This document shows positions 45,013 through 55,272 of a stretch of DNA of 64,000 nucleotides, piece after piece. The position numbers and the translations under genes were made by a program. The notes under the pieces are model-generated. The model made no database searches. It was given only the letters and a program-made list of their open reading frames with translations, and was not told the DNA's origin. The stretch comes from Marinibaculum pumilum (lineage in GTDB: Bacteria > Pseudomonadota > Alphaproteobacteria > Ferrovibrionales > Ferrovibrionaceae). The stretch is taken from assembly GCF_042646425.1 (NCBI RefSeq), contig NZ_JBHRTR010000005.1:124001-188000 (forward strand). Reading direction: 5' to 3'. Every line of letters begins with the position of its first letter. The first letter of the stretch is position 1.

Positions 45013-46944
45013 ATGGCCTGCAATCTCGCACAGAAGCTCATCCGGACCCATCTGGCCGAAGGCGAAATGCGTCCGGGTACGCCGATTGGCCTGCGGATCG
45101 ACCAGACCCTGACCCAGGATGCCACCGGCACCCTGGTGATGCTGGCCCTTGAGGCGCTGGATCTCGACCGGGTCCGCACCGGTCTGTCGGTGCAATATGT
45201 CGACCACAACCTGATCCAGGCCGATCATCGCAATCCCGACGACCACCTGTTCCTGGAAAGCGCCTGCCGACGGTTCGGCATCCTGTATTCCGGCCCCGGG
45301 AACGGGGTCAGCCATCCCGTCCATATGCAGCGCTTCGGCCGCCCTGGTCAGTCGCTCCTGGGCTCGGACAGCCATAGCTGTGCCGCCGGCGCGCTCGGCA
45401 TGCTGGCGATCGGCGCCGGCGGCCTGGACGTGGCGATGGCGATGGCCGGCGAACCCTATCGCATCGCGATGCCCGAGGTCTGGGGCATTGAGCTGACCGG
45501 ACGGCTGCCCGACTGGGTCAGTGCGAAGGACGTGATCCTGGAAATGCTGCGTCGCCACGGCGTGGATGGCGGGACCGGGCGGATCATCGAGTATCACGGT
45601 CCCGGGCTGGACGGCCTCAGCGCCATGGATCGCCACGTCATCGCCAATATGGGGGCGGAACTCGGCGCCACGACGACGGTCTTCCCCGCCGACGATGCGG
45701 TGCGCCGCTTTCTGGCCGCCGAAGGGCGGGAAGCGGCGTTCGACCCGGTCGCGGCCGACCCGGATGCCGGCTACGACGTCACCGACCGGATCGACCTCTC
45801 CGAACTGGAGCCGTTGATCGCGCGGCCGAGCAGCCCGGGCAACGTGGTCCCGGTGCGCGAAGTCGCCGGGGCGCCGATCTACCAGGCCTATATCGGTTCC
45901 TCCGCCAATCCCGGCTATCGCGACTTTGCGGTGGCGGCCGCCATTCTGAAGGGGCGGCAGGTCGATCCGACGGTCTCCCTGGACGTGAACCCGACCTCGC
46001 GCCGCCTGCTGGTCAGCCTGGCGCAGGCCGACCACCTCTCCACCCTGATCCGCGCCGGTGCGCGCCTGCACCAGGCGGGCTGCAACGGCTGCATCGGCAT
46101 GGGGCAGGCGCCGGCCAGCGGGCGCAACAGCCTGCGCACCGTGCCGCGGAACTTTCCCGGCCGTTCGGGCACCCGCGAGGACAGCGTCTTCCTGTGCAGT
46201 CCGGAGACCGCGGCGGCCTCGGCACTGGAGGGCAGGATCACGGACCCCCGCGACCTCGGAAGCGCCTGTCCCGATATTGAGGCGGAGCCTCCGGTCACGC
46301 GGGTTGCCATGACCGAATGCCCGCCCGGATCGGAGGCGGGACCCGGCGTAGAGTTGCGGAAGGGGCCGAACATCGTCTCCCTGCCGCGCTTCGATCCCTT
46401 GCCCGACCGGCTGGAGCTGCCGATCCTGCTGGCTGCCGGCGACGACCTCTCAACGGACGAGATCCTGCCCGCCGGGTCCGAGATACTGCCCTTCCGCAGC
46501 AATATCCCGAAGATCGCCGAATTCACCTTTTCCGCCGTCGATTCCAGCTATCCGCAACGCAGCGAGGAGGCGCGCGATGGCGGTGGCCACGCGGTTCTGG
46601 GCGGGCGCAACTACGGGCAGGGGTCCAGCCGCGAACATGCGGCCCTGGCACCGCGCTACCTGGGCCTGCGGGCGGTGCTGGCCCGCTCCTTCGCGCGCCT
46701 GCATCGCGCCAACCTGATCAACTACGGGGTGCTGCCGCTGCAGCTCGACGGTGCCGCGCAGAGCCTGGAGCGCGGCGACCTGCTGTGCCTGGAGGGCCTG
46801 CGGGAGGCCGTCGGCGATCGGGACAGCATCGAGGCGGCGGTGAAAGGCAGGCAGCAGCGCATCAGCCTGCAGCTGCGCGCCACCGGGACGGAGCGCGAGA
46901 TCCTGTTGGCGGGCGGGCGCATCAACCTGGCCCGTGCGGCCTGA
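45013..46944 (+). CDS. Aconitate hydratase family protein (single-chain, ~640-residue type)
   Basis: 643 residues from ATG at 45013 with AAGGTGGA just ahead; TTG 44968 would add 15 residues. The [4Fe-4S] ligands are Cys123 (GSDSHSCAAG), Cys357 and Cys360 (GCNGCIGMG). The N-terminal three-domain part runs to about 420. The swivel domain, about 488-620, includes DDLSTDEILPAG and the active-site loop YGQGSSREHAAL. It belongs to the compact aconitase/homoaconitase-like group, distinct from the ~900-residue AcnA. Citrate/isocitrate isomerisation is likely, but homologous 2- or 3-isopropylmalate-type substrates cannot be excluded. It is followed in 15 bases by a 2-oxo-acid dehydrogenase set. Confidence 0.87.
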   Translation: MACNLAQKLIRTHLAEGEMRPGTPIGLRIDQTLTQDATGTLVMLALEALDLDRVRTGLSVQYVDHNLIQADHRNPDDHLFLESACRRFGILYSGPGNGVSHPVHMQRFGRPGQSLLGSDSHSCAAGALGMLAIGAGGLDVAMAMAGEPYRIAMPEVWGIELTGRLPDWVSAKDVILEMLRRHGVDGGTGRIIEYHGPGLDGLSAMDRHVIANMGAELGATTTVFPADDAVRRFLAAEGREAAFDPVAADPDAGYDVTDRIDLSELEPLIARPSSPGNVVPVREVAGAPIYQAYIGSSANPGYRDFAVAAAILKGRQVDPTVSLDVNPTSRRLLVSLAQADHLSTLIRAGARLHQAGCNGCIGMGQAPASGRNSLRTVPRNFPGRSGTREDSVFLCSPETAAASALEGRITDPRDLGSACPDIEAEPPVTRVAMTECPPGSEAGPGVELRKGPNIVSLPRFDPLPDRLELPILLAAGDDLSTDEILPAGSEILPFRSNIPKIAEFTFSAVDSSYPQRSEEARDGGGHAVLGGRNYGQGSSREHAALAPRYLGLRAVLARSFARLHRANLINYGVLPLQLDGAAQSLERGDLLCLEGLREAVGDRDSIEAAVKGRQQRISLQLRATGTEREILLAGGRINLARAA

Positions 46945-46959
46945 GGAAGCGAGGAGAGC

Positions 46960-48063
46960 ATGCCGCGCACCAGCCTGGAATTGCCCGGGCAGGTCGAGCA
47001 TCTGTCGATTCTGGACGAGGACGGAGTCGTCGACGAGGCATTGGAGCCCGAGATCGACGAAGACCTGCTGATCGCCATGCACAGAGGCATGCTGCGGGCG
47101 CGCCGCTTCGACGAGCGGCTTCTGACCCTGCAGCGGCAGGGGCGGATCGGCACCTTCGCGCCCGTTCACGGCCAGGAGGCGGCGCAGATCGGCGTGGGGG
47201 CCGTGCTCGGCGACGACGACTGGCTGGTGCCCTCGTTCCGGGAGACCGCGATCCAGCTCTGGCGCGGGCTGCCGATGACGGGGATCCTGCTGTTCAACGC
47301 CGGCTACAATGAGGGCGGCGCGATACCGGAGGGCCAGAACACCCTGCCGATCGCCATCCCGGTCGGGACGCAGCTGCCGCATGCCGTCGGCATCGCCCAT
47401 GGCATGGCCCTGCGGGGGGCGGGGACCCTGGCCTGTACCTATTTCGGTGACGGTGCCACCTCCACCGGCGACTTCCACGAGGCGATGAACTTCGCCGCAG
47501 TCTATGGCTGCCCTGTCCTGTTCGTCTGCCAGAACAACCATTGGGCGATTTCCACCCCGCGCGACCGGCAGACGGCCACGACCACCCTGGCGCAGAAGGC
47601 CCTCGCCTATGGCATGCCCGGCCTGCAGGTCGATGGCAACGACGTGCTGGCGGTCCATTGCGCAGCGACCGAGGCCGCAGCGCGGGCACGGGACGGGGAG
47701 GGACCGACCCTGATCGAATGCGTGACCTACCGGATGTCGGTCCACACCACCGCGGACGATCCGTCGAAATACCGCGACGAGGAAGAGGTCGAGCGCTGGC
47801 AGGAGCGGGACCCGCTGATCCGCTTCGCCACCTACCTCCGCGGCAAGGCACTGCTGAGCGACGACGATGTCGAGAGCATGGAGGCGGAGATCGCGGAGGA
47901 GATCGACACGGCCTGGGACGAGGTGAGCGCCCGGATCGAGGATCCGCCCGAGCCTGCGTCGATGTTCGACCATCTTCTCGCCGAGCCGCCGGAGGCGCTG
48001 TTGGTGCAGCGCCGCCAGGCAGGTGCCGGGCACGGCACGGACAGGGATGACAATGATGGCTGA
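46960..48063 (+). CDS. 2-oxo-acid dehydrogenase E1 component, alpha subunit (second set)
   Basis: 367 residues. The TPP domain is intact: GQEAAQIGVGAVL, GEGDG-type loop FGDGATSTGDFHEAMNFAAV, FVCQNNHWAIS, and the YRMSVHTTADDPSKYRDEEE loop. The sequence is of the branched-chain/Gram-positive pyruvate dehydrogenase kind, different from PdhA at 17.7 kb, which has the alphaproteobacterial form. It should decarboxylate a 2-oxo acid; whether pyruvate or a branched-chain keto acid is not decided by motifs. It starts 15 bases after the aconitase gene and overlaps the beta subunit by 11 bases. Confidence 0.9.
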   Translation: MPRTSLELPGQVEHLSILDEDGVVDEALEPEIDEDLLIAMHRGMLRARRFDERLLTLQRQGRIGTFAPVHGQEAAQIGVGAVLGDDDWLVPSFRETAIQLWRGLPMTGILLFNAGYNEGGAIPEGQNTLPIAIPVGTQLPHAVGIAHGMALRGAGTLACTYFGDGATSTGDFHEAMNFAAVYGCPVLFVCQNNHWAISTPRDRQTATTTLAQKALAYGMPGLQVDGNDVLAVHCAATEAAARARDGEGPTLIECVTYRMSVHTTADDPSKYRDEEEVERWQERDPLIRFATYLRGKALLSDDDVESMEAEIAEEIDTAWDEVSARIEDPPEPASMFDHLLAEPPEALLVQRRQAGAGHGTDRDDNDG

Positions 48064-49042
48064 ACGCAACCTGATCGAAGCCCTGAACCTGGCCCTGCGG
48101 CAGGAAATGGAACGCGACGGGGATGTCCTGCTGATGGGCGAGGATGTCGGCGTCGATGGCGGCGTGTTCCGGCTGACCGACGGGCTGCTCGACCGGTTCG
48201 GCGCGGGACGGGTGATGGACACCCCGTTGGCGGAGGGCGCCATCGCCGGGATGGCGATCGGCCTGGCCGTCTACGGGATGCGGCCGGTGGCAGAGATGCA
48301 GTTCTCCGGCTTTTCCTACCTCGCGCTGGCCCAGATGGAGAACCATGCCGCGCGGCTGCGCTGGCGGTCGCGCGGCCGCTTCACCGTGCCGATGGTGCTG
48401 CGCATGCCCTATGGCGGCGGCGTGCATGCGCTGGAACACCATTCCGAGAGCAAGGAGGTGTTCTACGCGCATATCCCGGGTCTGAAGATGGTGATCCCCT
48501 CCGGCCCGCGAAACGGTCGTGCCCTGCTGCTCTCAGCGATTCGGGATCCGGATCCGGTGGTGTTCTTCGAGCCGAAGCGGATCTATCGCGCGTTCCGGGA
48601 GGAGGTGCCCGATGCGGAGGAGGTGCTGCCCCTGGGCGAGGCACGCACCGCGCGGAACGGCGATGACATCACCATCGTCACCTATGGGGCGATGCTGCAG
48701 CCCGTGCTGCAGGCCGCCGGCCGTCTGGAGCAGGAGGACGGTGTCCAGGCCCATGTGATCGATCTGCAGACGATCGCACCGCTGGATATCGCGCCGGTGG
48801 CGGAATCGGTGCGCCGCTGCGGCCGGGCCGTCGTGGTGCATGAAGCGCATCGCAGCTTCGGCCCGGGTGCGGAGATCGTCGCCCGCCTGGTCGAGGAGGC
48901 GTTCTGGCGGCTTGAGGCGCCGGTCCGGCGGGTTACCGGATACGACGTGCACATTCCCTATTTCGCGCGGGAAGAGGCCTACCTGCCGGATGCGGAGCGG
49001 GTCCTGGCGGCCGCCCGCGAGACCCTGAACGTGGAGGCCTGA
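48053..49042 (+). CDS. 2-oxo-acid dehydrogenase E1 component, beta subunit (second set)
   Basis: 329 residues from ATG at 48053, or 328 from 48056; AGGGA lies 5-8 bases ahead. Typical E1 beta sequence: NLIEALNLALRQEM, LLMGEDVGVDGGVFRLTDGL, DTPLAEGAIAGMAIGLA, MQFSGFSYLA, MPYGGGVHALEHHSESKE, PVVFFEPKRIYR. Unlike PdhB at 18.8 kb there is no lipoyl domain. It pairs with the alpha subunit in the thiamine-diphosphate heterotetramer and ends 5 bases before the E2 gene. Confidence 0.93.
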   Translation: MMAERNLIEALNLALRQEMERDGDVLLMGEDVGVDGGVFRLTDGLLDRFGAGRVMDTPLAEGAIAGMAIGLAVYGMRPVAEMQFSGFSYLALAQMENHAARLRWRSRGRFTVPMVLRMPYGGGVHALEHHSESKEVFYAHIPGLKMVIPSGPRNGRALLLSAIRDPDPVVFFEPKRIYRAFREEVPDAEEVLPLGEARTARNGDDITIVTYGAMLQPVLQAAGRLEQEDGVQAHVIDLQTIAPLDIAPVAESVRRCGRAVVVHEAHRSFGPGAEIVARLVEEAFWRLEAPVRRVTGYDVHIPYFAREEAYLPDAERVLAAARETLNVEA

Positions 49043-49047
49043 TCCCG

Positions 49048-50565
49048 ATGGCCGAGAACTTTGTGCTGCGCGATCCGGGCGAGGGGATCCACGAAGCGGA
49101 GATCGTCGAGCTGCACGTCCAGGCCGGCGACCGGGTGTCGGACGGCGACACCCTGATGGTGGTCGAGACCGACAAGGCCGCCACAGAGATCCCGGCACCC
49201 TTCAGCGGCACCATCGTCGACCTCCGCGTCGAAGAAGGCGATACCGTGCAGGTGGGCGAGACGCTGCTGAGCTACGAGACCGGCGAGGCGGAAGGGGGTG
49301 CCCGGCAGGAGGACGGCGGCGAGGCAGAGCAGGGCGACGACCGGCCGGTGCAACAGGGGGTGGACACCGGGGCGAAGGATTCCGACCCTGGCGCCGCGGG
49401 CGGCGAGAAGGCCTCCGCCAGGTCGGGGAGGCAAAATCCCGAACCGGCGAAGGACAGGGCGAAGGCGAAGTCCGGCAAGACCCGCTCCGGCAAGACCGGC
49501 CAGGGCGACGAAGAGGCGGCGGACGCTGACGAGCACGGCGATGAGGAAGCCGGCGAAGGCGGCGATCGCCGTCGGGTGGCGCGACAGGCGGCAACCCGGC
49601 GGGAAAAGAGCCGCCAGGCTGAAGAGGAGGCACATGGCGGAGCGCCGGCCGGGGATGGCGCGGGGGATGATGACGGCAAGAGCAGCGGCCGCCCGGTTGC
49701 GGCTGCCCCCGCCACCCGACGCCTGGCACGCGAACTGTCTGTGTCCCTGCAGGCCGTAGAAGGCAGCGGGCCCGACGGCCGGGTAACAGCGGAGGATGTC
49801 CGCCGGCATGCCGGCCAACGGCGCAGGGCGGAAGAAGAAGGCGGGGAAGGTCGGCAGGACCGGCGCCTGAAGCTGCGCTCGGTACGGCGCGCCACCGCGC
49901 GTCGGATGGCGCAGTCCTGGCGCGAGATTCCCCATGTGCTGCATGAGGATGTCGCCGATATCACGGAACTGGAGCGCTATCGCCGGGCCCGCCAGCAACG
50001 TGTGTCCGACCTGGGCGGCAGCCTGACCCTGACCGCCTTCGCGCTGAAGGCGGCGGCGGCGGCGTTGCGCCGCTACCCGCGCTTCAATGCCAGCCTCGAC
50101 GTCGACGCGGAGGAGATCGTGCTGCACGCACGGGCGGACATCGCCGTTGCAGTGGCGACCGATCGCGGCCTGCTGACCCCGGTGATCCGGGATGTCGGCG
50201 CCAAGAGCCTGCTCGACCTCAGCCTGGAACTGCCGGACCTGGCACGGCGGGCGCGGGACGGGGAGCTGAAGCGCGCGGAGATGCAGGGCGGCACCTTCAC
50301 CCTGACCAATCCGGGCCCGATCGGCGGCACCGGATTTGCGCCGATCATCAATCCGCCGCAGGCCGCCATCCTGGGCCTGGCCCGGGCGCAGCTGAAGCCG
50401 GTGGTGGACGGCGACCTCGCGCAGTGGGAACTTGTCCCGCGGTTGCTGCTGCCGCTCTGCCTGGCGTTCGACCATCGCCTGAACGACGGTGCCGATGCCG
50501 CGCATTTCCTGGCCCATGTCGGCAGGCTGCTCTCGGACCCCGGCGAGGTTCTCCTGGAGGGCTGA
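49048..50565 (+). CDS. 2-oxo-acid dehydrogenase E2 acyltransferase (second set), long charged linker
   Basis: 505 residues. Lipoyl domain 1-75 with Lys43 (VVETDKAATEI); then an unusually long charged, Gly/Asp/Glu/Lys-rich linker (about 80-215) in place of the usual Ala/Pro linker; the subunit-binding domain (about 215-255, ATRRLARELSVSLQAVEGSGPDGRV); and the acyltransferase core (about 275-505) with the catalytic FDHRLNDGADAAHF and NPGPIGGTGFAPIIN. It transfers the acyl group to CoA. No E3 gene follows, so it probably uses lpdA at 21.6 kb or another E3. The substrate is unresolved between pyruvate and branched-chain keto acids. Confidence 0.9.
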   Translation: MAENFVLRDPGEGIHEAEIVELHVQAGDRVSDGDTLMVVETDKAATEIPAPFSGTIVDLRVEEGDTVQVGETLLSYETGEAEGGARQEDGGEAEQGDDRPVQQGVDTGAKDSDPGAAGGEKASARSGRQNPEPAKDRAKAKSGKTRSGKTGQGDEEAADADEHGDEEAGEGGDRRRVARQAATRREKSRQAEEEAHGGAPAGDGAGDDDGKSSGRPVAAAPATRRLARELSVSLQAVEGSGPDGRVTAEDVRRHAGQRRRAEEEGGEGRQDRRLKLRSVRRATARRMAQSWREIPHVLHEDVADITELERYRRARQQRVSDLGGSLTLTAFALKAAAAALRRYPRFNASLDVDAEEIVLHARADIAVAVATDRGLLTPVIRDVGAKSLLDLSLELPDLARRARDGELKRAEMQGGTFTLTNPGPIGGTGFAPIINPPQAAILGLARAQLKPVVDGDLAQWELVPRLLLPLCLAFDHRLNDGADAAHFLAHVGRLLSDPGEVLLEG

Positions 50566-50626
50566 TTGCGTTGGCAGCCTTCCGCGGGCGCGGGCAGAGA
50601 GCGATGGGACAAGGGGGATTGCCGCG

Positions 50627-51070
50627 ATGATCGAAGCCGTGATTGCCGACTGGCACCGGTTCACCCATGGAGAGCTGGAGGGCGGCCTGGACCGGTTGCT
50701 GGCGGAGGACTGCGTCTTCCATTCGCCGGTGGTGCACACGCCGCAGGTCGGCCGGGAGAAGACCCGGACCTATCTGCTGGCCGCCTGCCTGGCCTTCGGC
50801 GGCGAGGTGACCGACTGGCGCACCGGCATCGGGCGCCTCGGACCCGGCTTCCGCTATGTGCGGGAGATCGCCGCCGGCAATGCGGCGGTGCTGGAGTTCG
50901 AATGTGAGATCGACGGCGTCCATGTCAACGGCATCGACCTGATCACCTGCGACGCCGAGGGCCGTATCGTCGATTTCAAGGTGATGGTCCGGCCGCTGCA
51001 GGGGATCAACGCGATCCATGCCCGGATGGGCGGGATCCTGCAGCAAATGAAAACGGCCGGGGCGGTCTAG
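50627..51070 (+). CDS. NTF2-like / SnoaL-like protein
   Basis: 147 residues with the cone-like NTF2 pattern: an N-terminal helix (MIEAVIADWHRFTHGELEGGLDRLLAEDCVFHSPVV), then beta strands LEFECEIDGVHVNGIDLITCDAEGRIVDFKVMVRPL. The last strand segment is diagnostic of the SnoaL/DUF family. Members include small isomerases, hydratases and uncharacterised ligand-binding proteins, so no reaction is assigned. It follows the E2 gene by 61 bases and is probably in its transcription unit. ATG 50627, with GGGGG about 10 bases upstream. Confidence 0.82.
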   Translation: MIEAVIADWHRFTHGELEGGLDRLLAEDCVFHSPVVHTPQVGREKTRTYLLAACLAFGGEVTDWRTGIGRLGPGFRYVREIAAGNAAVLEFECEIDGVHVNGIDLITCDAEGRIVDFKVMVRPLQGINAIHARMGGILQQMKTAGAV

Positions 51071-51124
51071 GGGAGCCCATGGATTGCTGTGCGGGACAGG
51101 CCGCCCCCGTATATCTAATAATCG

Positions 51125-51140
51125 CATAATGTATATTATG
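51125..51140. promoter_or_regulatory. AT-rich inverted repeat upstream of the enoyl-CoA hydratase
   Basis: CATAAT, four bases, ATTATG: a perfect 6-base dyad in an AT-rich patch (51111-51142), set in GC-rich DNA and 78 bases before the hydratase. A second short dyad, CAGGAC with GTCCTG, follows at 51148-51169. It could be an operator and promoter region for the hydratase. Confidence 0.4.
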
Positions 51141-51217
51141 GAAAGCACAGGACGATCCAGAAAGTCCTGCATTCTCAGACCCTTGGCGCTTCCGCTACGC
51201 TGCCATCCCAACGAAAC

Positions 51218-52060
51218 ATGATGGAAGCGCCCTCAATGAGCACGGACATGAGCACCGACGAGGTCCTGATCGTCGAACGACGCGGCCCCGTCGACTGGGT
51301 CACCCTGAACCGGCCCGACCGGCTGAACGCCCTGAATTTCGCCCTGGTCGATGCGGTGCGCAGCTATTTCGAGGATCTGCGCCGCAACCGCGACACGCGG
51401 ATCGTCGTGCTGCGCGGCGCCGGCCGTGCCTTCTGCGCCGGCTTCGACATGGCGCCGGATTCCGACGTCGCCCAGAGCATTGCCCAGAACCGCAGCCCGA
51501 ACGCCATCTGGGAGATCCAGAACCGTTTCTCCGACATCTGCCGGGCCATGCGCCGCTGCCCGCAGCCGATCATCGCCCTGATGCATGGCGCGGCCTGCGG
51601 TGGCGGCTTCTCCCTCTCCCTGGCCAGCGACATCCGCATCGCTGCCGAGACCGCGAAGATGAACGCTGCCTATATCAAGATCGGCCTGACAGGATGCGAT
51701 ATGGGCTCGTCCTATTTCCTGCCGCGCCTGGTCGGCGCCTCTATGGCGGCGGAGATCATCCTGACCGGCCGCTTCGTCTCGGCCGAGGAAGCGCTGGCGA
51801 TGCGCCTGGTGTCGCGCGTGGTGCCGGAAGCCGGGCTGGATGCGGCGGCACAGCCCCTGATCGACCATATGCTGGCGACCGCGCCGCTTGGCCTGCGGAT
51901 GTCCAAGGAGGCCCTGAACCTGTCGATCGACGCGCCCAGCCTGGACGCGGTGATGGCCGTAGAGGACCGCCACCAGGCCCTGCTGTCGCATTCCGAGGAT
52001 GCCAGGGAAGCGATCGACGCCTTCCTGGAAAAGCGCGCACCGGTCTACCAGGACAGATGA
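51218..52060 (+). CDS. Enoyl-CoA hydratase/isomerase (crotonase) family protein
   Basis: 280 residues from ATG at 51218; ATG 51221 and 51236 are alternatives and none has a strong ribosome site. Crotonase signatures: VTLNRPDRLNALN, GAGRAFCAGFDMAPDSD (oxyanion loop), HGAACGGGFSLSLASDIRIAAE, and KIGLTGCDMGSSYFLPRLVG. The residue used as the first catalytic Glu in classical hydratases is not clear here, where the loop reads CDMGSSY, so the reaction (hydration, isomerisation or other) is open. It has its own upstream region and is followed by a convergent histidine kinase 10 bases away. Confidence 0.88.
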   Translation: MMEAPSMSTDMSTDEVLIVERRGPVDWVTLNRPDRLNALNFALVDAVRSYFEDLRRNRDTRIVVLRGAGRAFCAGFDMAPDSDVAQSIAQNRSPNAIWEIQNRFSDICRAMRRCPQPIIALMHGAACGGGFSLSLASDIRIAAETAKMNAAYIKIGLTGCDMGSSYFLPRLVGASMAAEIILTGRFVSAEEALAMRLVSRVVPEAGLDAAAQPLIDHMLATAPLGLRMSKEALNLSIDAPSLDAVMAVEDRHQALLSHSEDAREAIDAFLEKRAPVYQDR

Positions 52061-52070
52061 GAAAAATCAC

Positions 52071-54104
<2,034 letters not shown>

Positions 54105-54465
54105 CTGCCGGCGCTGCGGGGGGGCATGCAGCCTGGCCGCAGCGGACAGGCAGGCTTTGTGTCACGCATCTCGGGTGGTTCCGGACGGTCGGGCGGCCGG
54201 CGCTCGGCCAGGAAGTGCAACGATGCACCAGCTTCGCGCTGGCGGGAATATCCAGACACCGGCCCGATGCGCATGGCGGGGGCGCAAATCTGCAAGGCCC
54301 TCTGAACGACCCGCTGCAACTCCATGGAATTACGGGGGAATCATCAAACAGCAATGCCGGTTTCCGGCATTGCGGCACCCCCTTGCCTGAAAGCCGTTCG
54401 GAAATTATGAATGGCCTTCAAATCTCGGGGCAAGGGACCCGGCGAAGCAGGGAGTAGAGGCAGGT
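54105..54465. other. Intergenic region with a long inverted repeat
   Basis: 361 bases between the histidine kinase start and the TetR start, transcribed divergently. It contains a 10-base inverted repeat at 54351-54373 (described separately) and AT-rich stretches near 54335-54420 that probably carry the promoters. No open frame here is convincing. Confidence 0.7.
54351..54373. promoter_or_regulatory. Perfect 23-bp inverted repeat upstream of TetR
   Basis: Ten-base arms GCAATGCCGG and CCGGCATTGC with a TTT spacer, 93 bases before the TetR start. The size, symmetry and position fit a TetR-family operator for auto-control of the regulator-dehydrogenase-thiolase unit. A hairpin in the divergent kinase leader is a weaker alternative, as no T run follows. 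Confidence 0.5.
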
Positions 54466-55272
54466 TTGGGCGCCGGAGCCAGTCAGCTCGTGACCCGCAG
54501 CGAAAGGGTCAAGCAGAAGGAGCGCCTGCTTCTGGAAGCGGCGCGCGCCGTCTTCGTGGAGAAGGGCTATGACGGCGCCAGGGTGACGGAGATCGCCCGC
54601 CGAGCGGGGATCTCCGACGGTGCGCTCTATTCCTACTACAAGGCGAAGAGCGACCTGATGCAGGCGGTCCTGGCGGAGTTCTGGGCCGGGCTGACGGACG
54701 GCGCCCTCACCGCCGTGGCGTCCGAGGCGGACAGCTTTGCGCAGCTTCGCGCCCTCGCCCGCTACCATCTGGCGGCGCTGATCGCCAATTTCGATTTCAT
54801 CAACCTGACCTTCGCGCTGCGGCGCACCGGCGAGGAACTGGCGGCATCGCGCGAGAAGATGCGCCGCTATGCCGCCGTCTTCGACGAGGTGTTCCGGCGC
54901 GGCATGGACCGGGGCGTCATCGACCCGAAGGCGAACCTGCGTGCCGTGCGGGACAGCTTCTTCGGCAGCCTGGAATATTCCGCCCGCTCCATCGTGCAGC
55001 GCAGCCGTCGCCATCCCGGCGATGCCGAGGCGGCGGTGGACAATGTGATCGGCCAGATCCGGGCCTGCTACGGTCTGCCCGCCAGCGGCGCGGCGGAGCC
55101 GCGGACCGCGCCGGCGGATGCAGTGATGACCCGGCTGGAAGCCCTGGCCGTTTCCCTGGAACGGTCGGCGAACCAGCTTGCGGGCCTTGCCTCACAGGCG
55201 GCCGGGCCGGGCGGTTGCGGCGATGCCATCCAATCTACCATCCAGAAAGACAGCAGTGGAGAAACGACATGA
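54466..55272 (+). CDS. TetR/AcrR-family transcriptional regulator
   Basis: 268 residues from TTG at 54466 (GAGG nearby) or a shorter form from GTG 54490. The N-terminal helix-turn-helix is canonical: KERLLLEAARAVFVEKGYDGARVTEIARRAGISDGALYSYYKAK, residues about 20-63. The ligand domain is all-helical and unrecognised. The last ~50 residues are an extra tail. Its TGA overlaps the ATG of the downstream short-chain dehydrogenase (ATGA), so it is the first gene of that unit and likely controls acyl-CoA oxidation, by analogy with other TetR regulators beside dehydrogenase-thiolase pairs. Confidence 0.9.
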   Translation: MGAGASQLVTRSERVKQKERLLLEAARAVFVEKGYDGARVTEIARRAGISDGALYSYYKAKSDLMQAVLAEFWAGLTDGALTAVASEADSFAQLRALARYHLAALIANFDFINLTFALRRTGEELAASREKMRRYAAVFDEVFRRGMDRGVIDPKANLRAVRDSFFGSLEYSARSIVQRSRRHPGDAEAAVDNVIGQIRACYGLPASGAAEPRTAPADAVMTRLEALAVSLERSANQLAGLASQAAGPGGCGDAIQSTIQKDSSGETT

